Below the pieces are notes generated by a model. That model saw only the letters and a list, made by a program, of their open reading frames with translations, did no database searches and was not told where the DNA came from. A program made the translations under genes and the position numbers. A DNA stretch of 64,000 nucleotides from Candidatus Villigracilis adiacens (GTDB taxonomy: Bacteria; Chloroflexota; Anaerolineae; Anaerolineales; Villigracilaceae): positions 1 to 64,000 of the forward strand of contig JADJBU010000007.1 in NCBI GenBank assembly GCA_016703605.1. The letters run 5' to 3'. Positions 43,429 through 51,780 of this stretch are shown here, one piece after another. The stretch's first letter is position 1, and every line of letters begins with the position of its first letter.

Positions 43429-44039
43429 CACGCCTCCACAAAATTTTTCAAAATGCGCAGCCCCACCGCCTGACTTTTCTCAGGGTGGAACTGCACGCCA
43501 AACACATTCTCGCGCCGCACCGCGCACGCATACCGAATGCCATAGTCCACCTCCGCGATTACATCGGATGGATCGCCCGCCTGACAGTAAAACGAGTGAT
43601 TGAAATAGACATACGCCCCATCTTGGATTTGATCGAAGAGCGCCGCCTCTTTCTTGACCTGAACCTGATTCCACCCCGTATGCGGAATCTTCACTGACAA
43701 CGTATCTGCAAACTTCACGACCGTTCCGCGCAGCAGACCCAAGCCTTCGTGTTCGCCCATCTCTTCACCGATCTCGAACAAGGCTTGCATGCCAACGCAA
43801 ATTCCCAACATCGGCACACCGCGCGAAACGACTTGCTTCACGGCATCATCGAGACCATTGGCTTTCATGCCATCTATAAAATCACCGAACGCCCCCACAC
43901 CAGGCAACACAACTTTCTTTGCATTCAAAACTTTATCAGCATCCTCTGTGCGGAAAACATTCGCACCAACGCTTTCAAGCGCTTTTTGTACAGAACGCAA
44001 ATTCCCTGTGCCTGCGTCAATCAACACAATATCTTTCAT
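43428..44039 (-). CDS. hisH: imidazole glycerol phosphate synthase glutaminase subunit
   Basis: Class I glutamine amidotransferase: nucleophile in GICVGMQALFE, His-Glu in GVQFHPEKSQ. Starts at ATG 44039 (MKDIVLIDAGTGNL); the longer open frame overlaps hisB and is not family-like. 203 residues. Confidence 0.93.
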   Translation of the reverse strand: MKDIVLIDAGTGNLRSVQKALESVGANVFRTEDADKVLNAKKVVLPGVGAFGDFIDGMKANGLDDAVKQVVSRGVPMLGICVGMQALFEIGEEMGEHEGLGLLRGTVVKFADTLSVKIPHTGWNQVQVKKEAALFDQIQDGAYVYFNHSFYCQAGDPSDVIAEVDYGIRYACAVRRENVFGVQFHPEKSQAVGLRILKNFVEA

Positions 44040-44058
44040 CTTTCCTCTTTCATCGTCT

Positions 44059-44649
44059 TTACAAACTTCCTTTTGTCGAAGGGATACTCCCGTCGCGCCG
44101 CGCATCAAATTGAGTGGACGCATCCAACGCGCGCGCCCAGGCTTTGGACAACGCTTCGGCTTGATGATGGTCATCGCGTCCGTACAAGACTCGTGCATGG
44201 AGATTACAACGTGCCTGCACCGCAAACGACTCAAAGAAATGCGGGAACAATGTCACAGGGATGTTGCCTACATACGGCGTGTGCCACTCGACCTGCACCA
44301 CTGCATACGGACGTCCTGACAAGTCCATTGTCACGTGTGCGAGAGTCTCATCCATCGGCGCGAAACTATCTCCCATGCGGACAATTCCCTTGCGGTCGCC
44401 CAACGCCTTATCAAAGGCTTGACCCAACGCCAGCGCCACATCCTCCACCGTGTGATGGACGTCAATGTGCAAGTCGCCTTGCGCTTTGACGGTCAAGTCA
44501 AAGAGACCATGCACGGCGAGGTGAGTCAGCATGTGGTCGAGGAATCCCACACCCGTGGAAATCTCATGCTTGCCTGTGCCATCCAAGTTCAATTTGATTT
44601 CGATCTGTGTCTCATTTGTTTGACGGGATACTTCTGAAGTTCTCATCAT
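44059..44649 (-). CDS. hisB: imidazoleglycerol-phosphate dehydratase
   Basis: 196 residues, monofunctional IGPD. Metal-binding repeats LDHMLTHLAVHG, DVHHTVEDVALALG, FFESFAVQARCNLHAR and YGRDDHHQAEALSKAWARAL. No phosphatase domain. A second ATG (44646) is better spaced from the AAGGAG. Confidence 0.95.
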   Translation of the reverse strand: MMRTSEVSRQTNETQIEIKLNLDGTGKHEISTGVGFLDHMLTHLAVHGLFDLTVKAQGDLHIDVHHTVEDVALALGQAFDKALGDRKGIVRMGDSFAPMDETLAHVTMDLSGRPYAVVQVEWHTPYVGNIPVTLFPHFFESFAVQARCNLHARVLYGRDDHHQAEALSKAWARALDASTQFDARRDGSIPSTKGSL

Positions 44650-44708
44650 TACTCCTTGTCAAAGGTCGAAGGTCAAAGGTCAGCTGACTTTCGACCTTCG
44701 ACTTTTGA

Positions 44709-45800
44709 CTATATTTTCCTCAACGCGTCAATCAAAACATCCGTATCACCCGTTCTTCCCACACTAATGCGGATGTGATCTCGCAGCCCAGGCTTGTTGA
44801 AGTAGCGGATGAAGACTCCGAACTCTTGCGCCAACTTCGCTTTCAACTCGGCGGCGTCACGTCCGTTCACTTGGCAGAGGATGAAGTTCGATTGCGTAGG
44901 ATACGGCTTGAGATACGGAAGCTCCGTCAGCGCGGAGAGGAGGCGGGTTCTTTCATCCTTGAGTTTTTCGACCAACACTTTCAAATCATCCACATTCGCA
45001 AGTGACGCTTGTGCGGCAACACTGGCAGCGACGTTGACATTGTACGGCTGCTTGGACTTCCACAAGGTGGGCATGAGCCATTTGGGGAACGCGCCATAAC
45101 CAATGCGCAGCCCCGCCAGCCCCGCCCATTTGCTGAACGTGCGCAACACAACAAGATTTTCCCGCTGCGGCACTTCGCGGATGCGGCTGAGGCTTGCGCC
45201 GAGATTCTCGCCTGCAAATTCAATGTAGGCTTCATCGAGCACCACCAACAGCGGAAGCGCGAGCAATTCATCCATCACATCCGATGGGATCAAAGAGCCG
45301 TCGGGGTTATTGGGCGAAGCGATGAAGAGCAACTTTGGCTTGTATTCATCAACTGCTTTTCTTATGCCGTCCATGTTCAAAGAGAAGTCTGCATTGCGCG
45401 GCACTTCGATACAACGGGCGGCGTTCAACTCCGCGTCGAAGGGATACATGCCGAAGGTCGGCGGACAGGAGAGAATACAATCGTTCGGTTCGAGGAAGAC
45501 ACGCATGAGCAGGTCGAGTAATTCATCCGCACCAGAACCCGCGAGCAGATAGTCTGCGTCTACGCCTGTGAACTGTGCCAGCGACTGGCGCAAGGCACGC
45601 GACTCAGGGTCGGGGTAGATGTGCGGAAAGTCCATCTCCGCGAGCGCCTTGCGGACGGCGGGCAGAATGCCGTAGGGATTTTCGTTCGCATCAAGTTTGA
45701 CGATCTGCGACGGTTCACGCCCGATCTTTGCCGATAAGATTTCAAACGGCTCGATGGGGGTGTATGGGGGGAGGGATTCGAGGTGGGTTCTTATTTTCAT
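44709..45800 (-). CDS. hisC: histidinol-phosphate aminotransferase
   Basis: 363 residues, fold-type I PLP enzyme. LDANENPYG, AGSGADELLDLL, SPNNPDGS, VLDEAYIEF, the PLP Lys in LRTFSKWAGLAGLRIGYG, and the C-terminal Arg in HIRISVG are visible. Confidence 0.93.
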   Translation of the reverse strand: MKIRTHLESLPPYTPIEPFEILSAKIGREPSQIVKLDANENPYGILPAVRKALAEMDFPHIYPDPESRALRQSLAQFTGVDADYLLAGSGADELLDLLMRVFLEPNDCILSCPPTFGMYPFDAELNAARCIEVPRNADFSLNMDGIRKAVDEYKPKLLFIASPNNPDGSLIPSDVMDELLALPLLVVLDEAYIEFAGENLGASLSRIREVPQRENLVVLRTFSKWAGLAGLRIGYGAFPKWLMPTLWKSKQPYNVNVAASVAAQASLANVDDLKVLVEKLKDERTRLLSALTELPYLKPYPTQSNFILCQVNGRDAAELKAKLAQEFGVFIRYFNKPGLRDHIRISVGRTGDTDVLIDALRKI

Positions 45801-45811
45801 AATGACTCCAA

Positions 45812-45906
45812 AGACCTGACAGGTTTTATCGATACGTTTCTCATCAGGTATCTATGAATGGTGATAGTGTTCGACCGCTACGGACTTGCGGAAACCTGTC
45901 AGGTCT
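45812..45906. repeat. AGACCTGACAGGTTT inverted repeat
   Basis: 15-bp arms AGACCTGACAGGTTT (45812-45826) and its exact complement (45892-45906), 65 bases apart, between hisD and hisC and running into the hisD 3' end. Could form a large hairpin within the operon mRNA. Confidence 0.75.
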
Positions 45907-47272
45907 GGCTTCTTAGTAACGCAGCATTCGCGTGCGCGTCCAAACCTTCAGATTGCGCGAGGGTCGCGGCGATGGGACCAACTGCTTGCGCGGTTTTGTC
46001 ATCCAACGCGACGAGACTGACGATCTTCACAAAGTCCCAAACGTTGAGTGGGGAAGCAAAGCGGGCGGAGCCGCCTGTTGGCATGACGTGACTGGGACCT
46101 GCAAGATAATCGCCCAGCACTTCAAAGGAATGTTCACCCATGAAGACGCCGCCCGCGTTATTGACTTTCTCTGCCCAACGCCACGGCTCCGTGACAGATA
46201 ATGCCAAGTGTTCGGGCGCATACTCGTTGGCAAGATCAACGGCTTCGGCGAGGTCGCGAGTCAACACCGCGCCGCCGCGATTTTCCAACGAAGCGACGAT
46301 GATGTCTGCGCGGCTGCGTTGTTCGATTTGATTCGCAACTTCGGCTTGAACTTTTTGAATGAGGGTTTGCGAGGGAGTAAGAAGAATAGCAGAGGCGAGC
46401 AAGTCATGTTCGGCTTGGGCGAGTAGATCAGCAGCGACCCATGCGGGGTTTGCCGAATCATCGGCGATGACGATGGTTTCGGTGGGTCCCGCAAGCCCGT
46501 CAATGCCGACCACGCCGTAGACTTGTCGCTTTGCCAATGTGACGAAGAGATTGCCAGGTCCAAAAATTTTGTCAACGGGGCGGATGGTTTCTGTACCATA
46601 CGCGAGTGCAGCAATGGCTTGTGCGCCGCCAATGGCATAAACTTCGTCCACGCCTGCGACGGCGCAAGCGGCGAGGATGACGGGATCTATGAATGCAGAA
46701 TGAAGAATGTCGAATGAAGAATTATTCTGCCTTCTGCCTTCTGCATTCTTCATTGGTGGAGTCACTACAACAATTTCCTTTACGCCTGCCACTCGTGCAG
46801 GGATGGCGCTCATCAACACTGTCGAAGGCAATGGTGCCGTACCGCCAGGGACGTATAAACCGACGCGTTGAATCGGGCGGATGATCTGCCCGACAGTGCC
46901 GCCGAGTTCGTTGGTGAACCATGAGGTCAGCGGTTGTTTTTTGTGGAAGGCTTCGACGCGGGCGGCGGCTTTTTCAAGCGCGTCACGTTGCGCGGGCGAG
47001 ATCGAATCAAGCGCGGACTGAATCAAAGCCGTCGAAACGGGAGCAGGTTTGAGATTAAGAGAATCGAGGCGCTTTGTCCAATCTTGAAGAGCGGCATCAC
47101 CGCGAGTCCGCACGTCTTTCAAAATGCGAGTCACGGCGACTTCAGCGGTCAATCTTTCACCAAAAAGTTTTTCGATGTTGTCCATCACGCGCGCGCTGAC
47201 GGGGAATTCATCGGGCGGCGTGCGTTTGAGAATGGTTTGGCGTGCGGTTTGAGAATCATATTGCTTGAACAT
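45899..47272 (-). CDS. hisD: histidinol dehydrogenase
   Basis: Zinc enzyme catalysing the last two oxidations. QIIRPIQRVGLYVPGG, GGAQAIAALAYGT, DKIFGPGNLFVTLAKRQVYG, AGPTETIVIAD, AEHDLLASAIL and EYAPEHLAL are intact. Start at ATG 47272. Between VVTPPM and DPVILAACAVAG about 20 extra residues (NAEGRRQNNSSFDILHSAF) are encoded by a word repeat at 46687-46758, inserted in frame. Confidence 0.93.
   Translation of the reverse strand: MFKQYDSQTARQTILKRTPPDEFPVSARVMDNIEKLFGERLTAEVAVTRILKDVRTRGDAALQDWTKRLDSLNLKPAPVSTALIQSALDSISPAQRDALEKAAARVEAFHKKQPLTSWFTNELGGTVGQIIRPIQRVGLYVPGGTAPLPSTVLMSAIPARVAGVKEIVVVTPPMKNAEGRRQNNSSFDILHSAFIDPVILAACAVAGVDEVYAIGGAQAIAALAYGTETIRPVDKIFGPGNLFVTLAKRQVYGVVGIDGLAGPTETIVIADDSANPAWVAADLLAQAEHDLLASAILLTPSQTLIQKVQAEVANQIEQRSRADIIVASLENRGGAVLTRDLAEAVDLANEYAPEHLALSVTEPWRWAEKVNNAGGVFMGEHSFEVLGDYLAGPSHVMPTGGSARFASPLNVWDFVKIVSLVALDDKTAQAVGPIAATLAQSEGLDAHANAALLRSQT
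46687..46758. repeat. word repeat inserted in frame within hisD
   Basis: Words GAATGCAGAATGAAGAATG and their inverse GCATTCTTCATT, spacer-like in composition, add about 20 codons without breaking the frame, at a loop position. Confidence 0.7.
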
Positions 47273-47320
47273 GGCAAGTCCTTTCGAGATTAGTAATTGG
47301 TAACTGGTAATTACCAATTA

Positions 47321-48327
47321 CTAATTACTGGTTTTGAGTGCCGCGAGCATGGCGGTGTAACGCGGCGGCTCTTCTTCGAAGATGTACGTGACGGGCGAGA
47401 CGATGATGCCGCTGCCGCCGATGGCGCGCAATTCGCTGATGGCTTGCGGCAGGCGTTTGCGCGGCACGACGACGGTGACGGAGTGCCAATCTTGATTCGA
47501 TTCGCGCGTGATGATGGGGCTGATGGTTGGACCTTGCAAGCCGCCAACGGATGTTTCATTGAAAAGTTTGGACGCGATCGCTTCGGGACTCCGCCCGCGC
47601 ATGTTCGCAATGACCAGAAGATTTTCCTTCGCCCGCATGTGCGCCTCGATGTACTCGAGCAAGCGACGTGCCATCTCGAGCGCTTGTGGATTCGTTTGCA
47701 AGGCTTTGCGGTTTGCAATGAGCGCGGCTTGCGAAGCTTGGATGACGCCATCGCGCAGCGCGCGCAGACGATTGTCTTGCAGAGTTTGCCCCGACGAAAC
47801 AAGGTCGGAGATGATGTCGGCATAGCCGATGGTCGGCGCGGTTTCGAGCGTCCCTTCGGCGGTGATGAGCGTGTGTGGAATGTTCTGCGCCTTGAGAAAG
47901 CGTTCGGTGAGGACGGGGAATTTTGTCGCCACTCTCAGCGGACGGTTGAGACTCATCACATATTTTTCAGTGCAGGGATGTCGGTGACATCTGTCCATGC
48001 TTCGGGGACGGCGAGCATGAGCGCACAGCCGCCATAACCAAGTTCGTCATGCAGGACGATGATCTCGCCATTGTCGCCGCGATTTTCTTCGAGCACGTCG
48101 ATGCCCGTGATGCCAAAGTCCACGCTGCCCTGACGGACGCTGACGACGATGTCACCTGGGCGTTGAAAGAGGACGGTCAACTCGGGCAGGGCAGGCATCT
48201 TCGCCTGATACTGGCGCGGATTCAATTTCTGCACGGAGAGTCCGCACTCGGCAAGGAAGTCGAGCGAGTCGTCCATGAGGCGTCCTTTGGAGGGAAGGGA
48301 GAGACGGAGGGTTGAGCGTTGGGTCAT
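47321..48327 (-). CDS. hisG: ATP phosphoribosyltransferase, long form (frameshift near 47972)
   Basis: First, feedback-controlled step of histidine synthesis. N-terminal part LRLSLPSKGRLMDDSLDFLAECG...RPGDIVVSVRQGSVDFGITGIDVLEE ends at a stop after ALKNM. The next frame continues MSLNRPLRVATKFPVLTERFL, TLETAPTIGYADIISDLVSSG and the C-terminal regulatory domain VTVVVPRKRLPQAISELRAIGGSGIIVSPVTYIF. One A is probably missing from the AAAAA run at about 47967-47972. With the C-terminal domain present no HisZ is needed. Confidence 0.9.
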
Positions 48328-48379
48328 TTAAGTTCCTTTTAGTTGGTGGTTGGTGGTTGGAAGTTGATGGCACCCCCAC

Positions 48380-48447
48380 CCGTCCTCCCCCAAATGCGAC
48401 GGTATTTCTGTCGCATTTGGGGGAGGTGCCGCAGGCGGAGGGGGGTA
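48380..48447. repeat. MITE-like hairpin element upstream of hisG
   Basis: 17-bp perfect arms: CCTCCCCCAAATGCGAC and its complement around a 9-base loop, then GTGCCGCAGGCGGAGGGGGG. Related to the element at 25898-25998. It lies between the attenuator terminator and hisG and would form a strong hairpin in the his mRNA. Confidence 0.7.
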
Positions 48448-48449
48448 AC

Positions 48450-48474
48450 AAAAAACCCCGACGCAGGGTCGGGG
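48450..48474 (-). terminator. his attenuator terminator
   Basis: CCCCGAC, CCTGC loop, GTCGGGG, then TTTTTTG. A classical intrinsic terminator about 27 bases after the leader peptide stop and 120 bases before hisG. Its 5' arm (CCCGACC) can instead pair with GGTCGGG at 48534-48540 in the leader ORF, giving an antiterminator. Confidence 0.85.
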
Positions 48475-48501
48475 CTTGATGAGGTGAAGTATGGGTATCT
48501 G

Positions 48502-48588
48502 CTATTGAGTCACAGGTACGCGCACATAAACCTCCCGACCATGCGGGGGTTGAATATGATGGTGGTGCTTGAGCGCGGACTTGTTCAT
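48502..48588 (-). CDS. hisL: his operon leader peptide
   Basis: 28 codons from ATG 48588 to TAG. The product contains four His codons in a row (KHHHHIQPPH) plus a fifth at codon 16, the signature of a histidine attenuation peptide. A -10 box lies at 48599-48604. The antiterminator arm GGTCGGG spans codons 17-19, so a ribosome stalled at the His run leaves it free. Not homologous to enteric hisL by sequence; the name reflects function. Confidence 0.8.
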   Translation of the reverse strand: MNKSALKHHHHIQPPHGREVYVRVPVTQ

Positions 48589-48598
48589 GATGGGCAGT

Positions 48599-48604
48599 AT
48601 TCTA
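48599..48604 (-). promoter_or_regulatory. -10 box of his leader
   Basis: TAGAAT preceded by GCA; transcription would start about four bases before the leader ATG. Confidence 0.5.
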
Positions 48605-48648
48605 TGCTGGGGAGGGGAATGAGTCAAGGAGATACTTTCATCTATTTG

Positions 48649-48770
48649 GATTCCGCGCCGGAGGAGAGTCTGCGCGACGAGGGGAGACAGCCCTAGCTCA
48701 GAGAATGAGGCGGAGATTTCAATCGGGTGAGGATCAAGCCAGCGAGTCATGAGGTCAAGAATCAGGTGTT
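48649..48770 (-). pseudogene. recJ 5' fragment (direct repeat copy B)
   Basis: Encodes TRWLDPHPIEISASFSELGL and about 14 more residues matching the RecJ N terminus, then diverges into the his leader region. About 85-90 percent identical by eye to 39845-39966, including the non-coding bases before ATG. Same orientation as full recJ, so the his operon lies between direct repeats 8.8 kb apart. Confidence 0.85.
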
Positions 48771-48806
48771 AAGCGGTCAAATCAAGAAATTTTCCGCGCA
48801 ATTGCT

Positions 48807-48812
48807 TATAAT
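48807..48812 (+). promoter_or_regulatory. leaderless -10 box
   Basis: TATAAT, six bases before ATG 48819. This favours the second of two in-frame ATGs. Confidence 0.65.
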
Positions 48813-48818
48813 ATGCAA

Positions 48819-49232
48819 ATGGAATCTGGATACTCTGGAACCCCGCTTTATAAAAAACTCGGCTTCACCAGGGCGCCCCTGCGCGTGTTGACGATCAACG
48901 TGCCGCGCGAATACAAGGCGTGGCTGGGAGAGTTGCCCAAAGGCGTGGCGCTGGCGTCAAACGTCCGCCCGCCGGTGCAGGCGGCGCATGTCTTCGCCAC
49001 CGAAAGCGAATTTTTGACCGCGGCGCTTTCCATCCTGCGAAAGGAACTGGCTCAGGATGGTTTTGTGTGGGTCTCGTGGTACAAAAAATCCGCAAAGATT
49101 CAAACGGACATTACGGAGGATGTGATCCGTGAGATTGCCCTGCCGATGGGTTTCGTGGATGTAAAAGTCTGCTCGGTGAGCGAGACGTGGTCGGGGTTGA
49201 AACTGGTGATACGGAAAACGGAGCGCAAATGA
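48819..49232 (+). CDS. DUF3052-like protein
   Basis: 137 residues. Opening GYSGTPLYKKLGF and the later VWVSWYKKSAKIQTDITEDVIREIALPMGFVDVKVCSVSETWSGLKLVIRK match the DUF3052 pattern. Function unknown. Start at ATG 48819 from promoter position. Its stop overlaps the next ATG. Confidence 0.75.
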   Translation: MESGYSGTPLYKKLGFTRAPLRVLTINVPREYKAWLGELPKGVALASNVRPPVQAAHVFATESEFLTAALSILRKELAQDGFVWVSWYKKSAKIQTDITEDVIREIALPMGFVDVKVCSVSETWSGLKLVIRKTERK

Positions 49233-49606
49233 AAATCGGCATGACACCCAAACGGATGCTTACCCTGGGAGGAGTCTGGTACCTGGTTGAAGGCGTGGCG
49301 GGATTTTTTTCCGGAAGCGGCTTTGACTTTATGAGATTCGGCTTTAGCGTTTTTTGCCTTTCGCTTGGAGGCTTGTTCCTGTTTGCGCGCAACGAAAATA
49401 TTTCGAAGTTACGCGCCGCTGTTTTTGCTGTTGGGTTTCTGGCTTCGCTTGGGGTCAGTTTGAGCGCGTACTACGCCCAGTGGAGCGGACGCTTTATGCC
49501 CAACGCGCTTGGATACATAGTGCCTACTGTCTGGCTTGTCATGGCGTTCGGTTTTTTGGCAGTGGGGCTGGGCGGCGCGTCAACCAGGGTGAGAAGTCTA
49601 AATTGA
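49229..49606 (+). CDS. small four-helix membrane protein
   Basis: 125 residues, four hydrophobic segments (about 10-25, 35-55, 62-80, 95-118). Start ATG 49229 overlaps the upstream stop (ATGA), so the two genes are coupled. Family not recognised. Confidence 0.65.
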   Translation: MKIGMTPKRMLTLGGVWYLVEGVAGFFSGSGFDFMRFGFSVFCLSLGGLFLFARNENISKLRAAVFAVGFLASLGVSLSAYYAQWSGRFMPNALGYIVPTVWLVMAFGFLAVGLGGASTRVRSLN

Positions 49607-49608
49607 AC

Positions 49609-51061
49609 CTACTTCCTCCGCTCTTTCAAACCCTTCACCATTAACTCCTTCGCAACGTTCGGGTCGGCTTTGCCTTTTGTGGCTCTTGCCACCTGACCCA
49701 TGAACCACTGAAACAACGTCTCTTTGCCCGCGTTGTAGTCATCCACTTCTTTGGGGTTGTCGTTGAGTATCTTCGTTACGATCTCAAGAATGGCGCTCAC
49801 ATCCGTCATTTGCAAGAGATTTTTTTCTTTCACGATCTGTGCCGGATCGCCGCCGTTCTTGAAGAGTTCGGTCAGCACGGTCTTGCCTGCACTGGCGCCG
49901 ATGGTCTTGTCCGTCACCATGTCGATCAGTTTGGCCAGCGTTTCGGGGGCAAGGGTCACATCATCAATGCTCAAGCCTGAGTCGTTCAAGTAACGCATGA
50001 ACTCGCCCGCGATCCACGAGTGGATGGTCTTGGCGGGGCTTTTCGATTTTGCCACCACGCCCTCGAAGTAGTTGGCGAGAGCAAGGTCAACGGTGAGAAA
50101 ACGCGCCTCGGACGGTGTCAAGCCAAAGTCCGCAATGAAGCGAGCGGTCTTTGCTTCCGGCAGTTCAGGCAGTTGACTCCGAATCGACTCGATCCATGAA
50201 TCAGAAAGTTGCAGCGGAGGAAGGTCTGGCTCGGGGAAGTAGCGATAATCGTGTGCCTCTTCCTTCGACCGTTGGCTGGTCGTTACTTCCCGAGCATCAT
50301 CCCAGCCGAGAGTTTCTTGCACAACCGTGCCGCCCTCTTCATAAATTTTGATCTGGCGTTCGATCTCATATTGCGAAGCGCGGACGAGCGCGCGGAAGCT
50401 GTTTAGATTTTTAATTTCGGTTCGTGTTCTAAATTCATCGCTTCCAACAGGTCGCACAGAAATATTTGCCTCAAAACGCAGTACGCCTTTTTCCATGTCG
50501 CCAGAGTTCACGCCGAGGTAACGCAAAATCGCGCGGACTTTCGTGGCGTAATCGAGCGCGGCTTCGACGGTGCGGATATCGGGCTCGGAGACGATCTCAA
50601 GTAAGGGGACGCCTGCGCGATTGAAATCCACCAGCGCATAATTTTTTTCGTGCGCGAGTTTCGCCGTATCTTCTTCGATGTGAACCCGCCTCACGCGGAC
50701 TTTGAGTCGATTCTCACCATCGGCATTGACTTCGAGCCAGCCTTTTTCTGCGATCGGCAATTCGTATTGCGAGATCTGATAACCCTTGGGCAGGTCGGGG
50801 TAATAATAATTTTTGCGCGCAAAGGTGTTGTGCTTGTTGATGGAGCAATTCAACGCGAGACCCACCAACGCGGCAAGCTCCGTCGCCTTTTTGTTGACGA
50901 CTGGCATGGCACCCGGCAACCCTGTGCAGACGGGGCAGATGTTGCGAGTTCGGCTCAGGCGCGGAGCCATAGTCTGCAGAGCAACTGCAGAACATTTTGG
51001 AGTTGGTGAGCAACTCGCCGTGAATTTCAAGTCCGATTACGGGTTCGTAGGTTAGTTTCAT
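49609..51061 (-). CDS. gatB: Asp/Glu-tRNA amidotransferase subunit B (frameshift near 50946)
   Basis: tRNA-binding and kinase subunit of GatCAB. The N terminus KLTYEPVIGLEIHGELLTNSKMFC is in one frame up to EPNS; the other frame carries NICPVCTGLPGAMPVVNKKA onward, and removal of one base near 50946 joins them. NYYYPDLPKGYQISQYE, the C-terminal Yqey-like helical domain and VAKELMVKGLKERRK complete it. Separate from gatCA by a dinB-like gene on the other strand. Confidence 0.9.
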
Positions 51062-51124
51062 GGTTTGGTGGTCTCGTGGTGCTTTGGTTGAAGGTTGAAT
51101 GTCAAAGGTTGAAGGTCTGTTTGC

Positions 51125-51130
51125 TATAAT
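51125..51130 (+). promoter_or_regulatory. -10 box upstream of DinB-like gene
   Basis: TATAAT with a conventional leader and AAAAAGGAG before ATG 51161, in contrast to the leaderless genes nearby. Confidence 0.6.
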
Positions 51131-51160
51131 GTTTTTACTTCATAAAAAGGAGCCTTACTA

Positions 51161-51652
51161 ATGAATGCAGATGCCTTTCGTCATTTTTACAACTATCACT
51201 TTGCCGAGAACCGCAAGATTTTGGAGCATGTCGCTTCGTTGACCTTTGAGCAATTCACCCAGAGAGCGGATTACTCGCGTGGGTCAATTCGGGAACAACT
51301 TGTCCATCTCTTCGATGCGGAAGAAATGTGGTTCAGCGAATTGCGCGGCGCTCAACCTGCTGATCCGCTTCCAGATACCGTTGATTTTGATGATCGCGAT
51401 GCCATTCGTGCTTTCCTGGATACGGTGGAGAAAAATTCTCGCGCTTACCTTGCCGAATTGCAGGACGATATGTTGTTCACCAAGCCGATCAAAGACCCAG
51501 AAGAAGATCAGGTTTTGTTTGCCTGGCAAGTGCTTCTGCATGTTGCAAATCACGCTACCGATCATCGTGCTCAACTTTTGCGTGCCTTGCATGATCTGGG
51601 CGTGGACACGAAGTATCAGGATTACATTTTTTACGTGTACGAGAACCAATGA
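51161..51652 (+). CDS. DinB-family protein
   Basis: 163 residues, four-helix bundle with the three-His metal site: LVHLFDAEEMWF, then LHVANHATDHRAQLL. Such proteins include thiol-dependent metalloenzymes; the substrate is unknown. Confidence 0.8.
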   Translation: MNADAFRHFYNYHFAENRKILEHVASLTFEQFTQRADYSRGSIREQLVHLFDAEEMWFSELRGAQPADPLPDTVDFDDRDAIRAFLDTVEKNSRAYLAELQDDMLFTKPIKDPEEDQVLFAWQVLLHVANHATDHRAQLLRALHDLGVDTKYQDYIFYVYENQ

Positions 51653-51654
51653 CA

Positions 51655-51780
51655 GTTTTTTGTCATTCTGAGCCGCGCTCTTGTTCTTTGCGGCGAAGAA
51701 TCTCTTATGCCGTGGTAGAGACCCTCACCGCACTGCATCCGCAACGCGGTGCATGTGTCGCTATCGCTCAGGGTGACATG
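51655..51780. repeat. TGTCATTCTGAGCC dispersed spacer repeat
   Basis: Ends TTGTCATTCTGAGCC and GCTCAGGGTGACATG are inverted; related to 2265-2350. No gene. Confidence 0.55.

Noticed and set aside
47321..48327. hisG as two natural subunits (short HisG plus separate protein)
   Set aside because: The break is one base in an A run within the catalytic domain, and the second part contains catalytic as well as regulatory sequence, so it is not a HisG/HisZ split.
48502..48750. 82-codon protein made of a RecJ N terminus and the His-rich peptide
   Set aside because: The joined frame is a chance fusion of the recJ fragment and the leader ORF; promoter, start and terminator mark the leader as its own unit.
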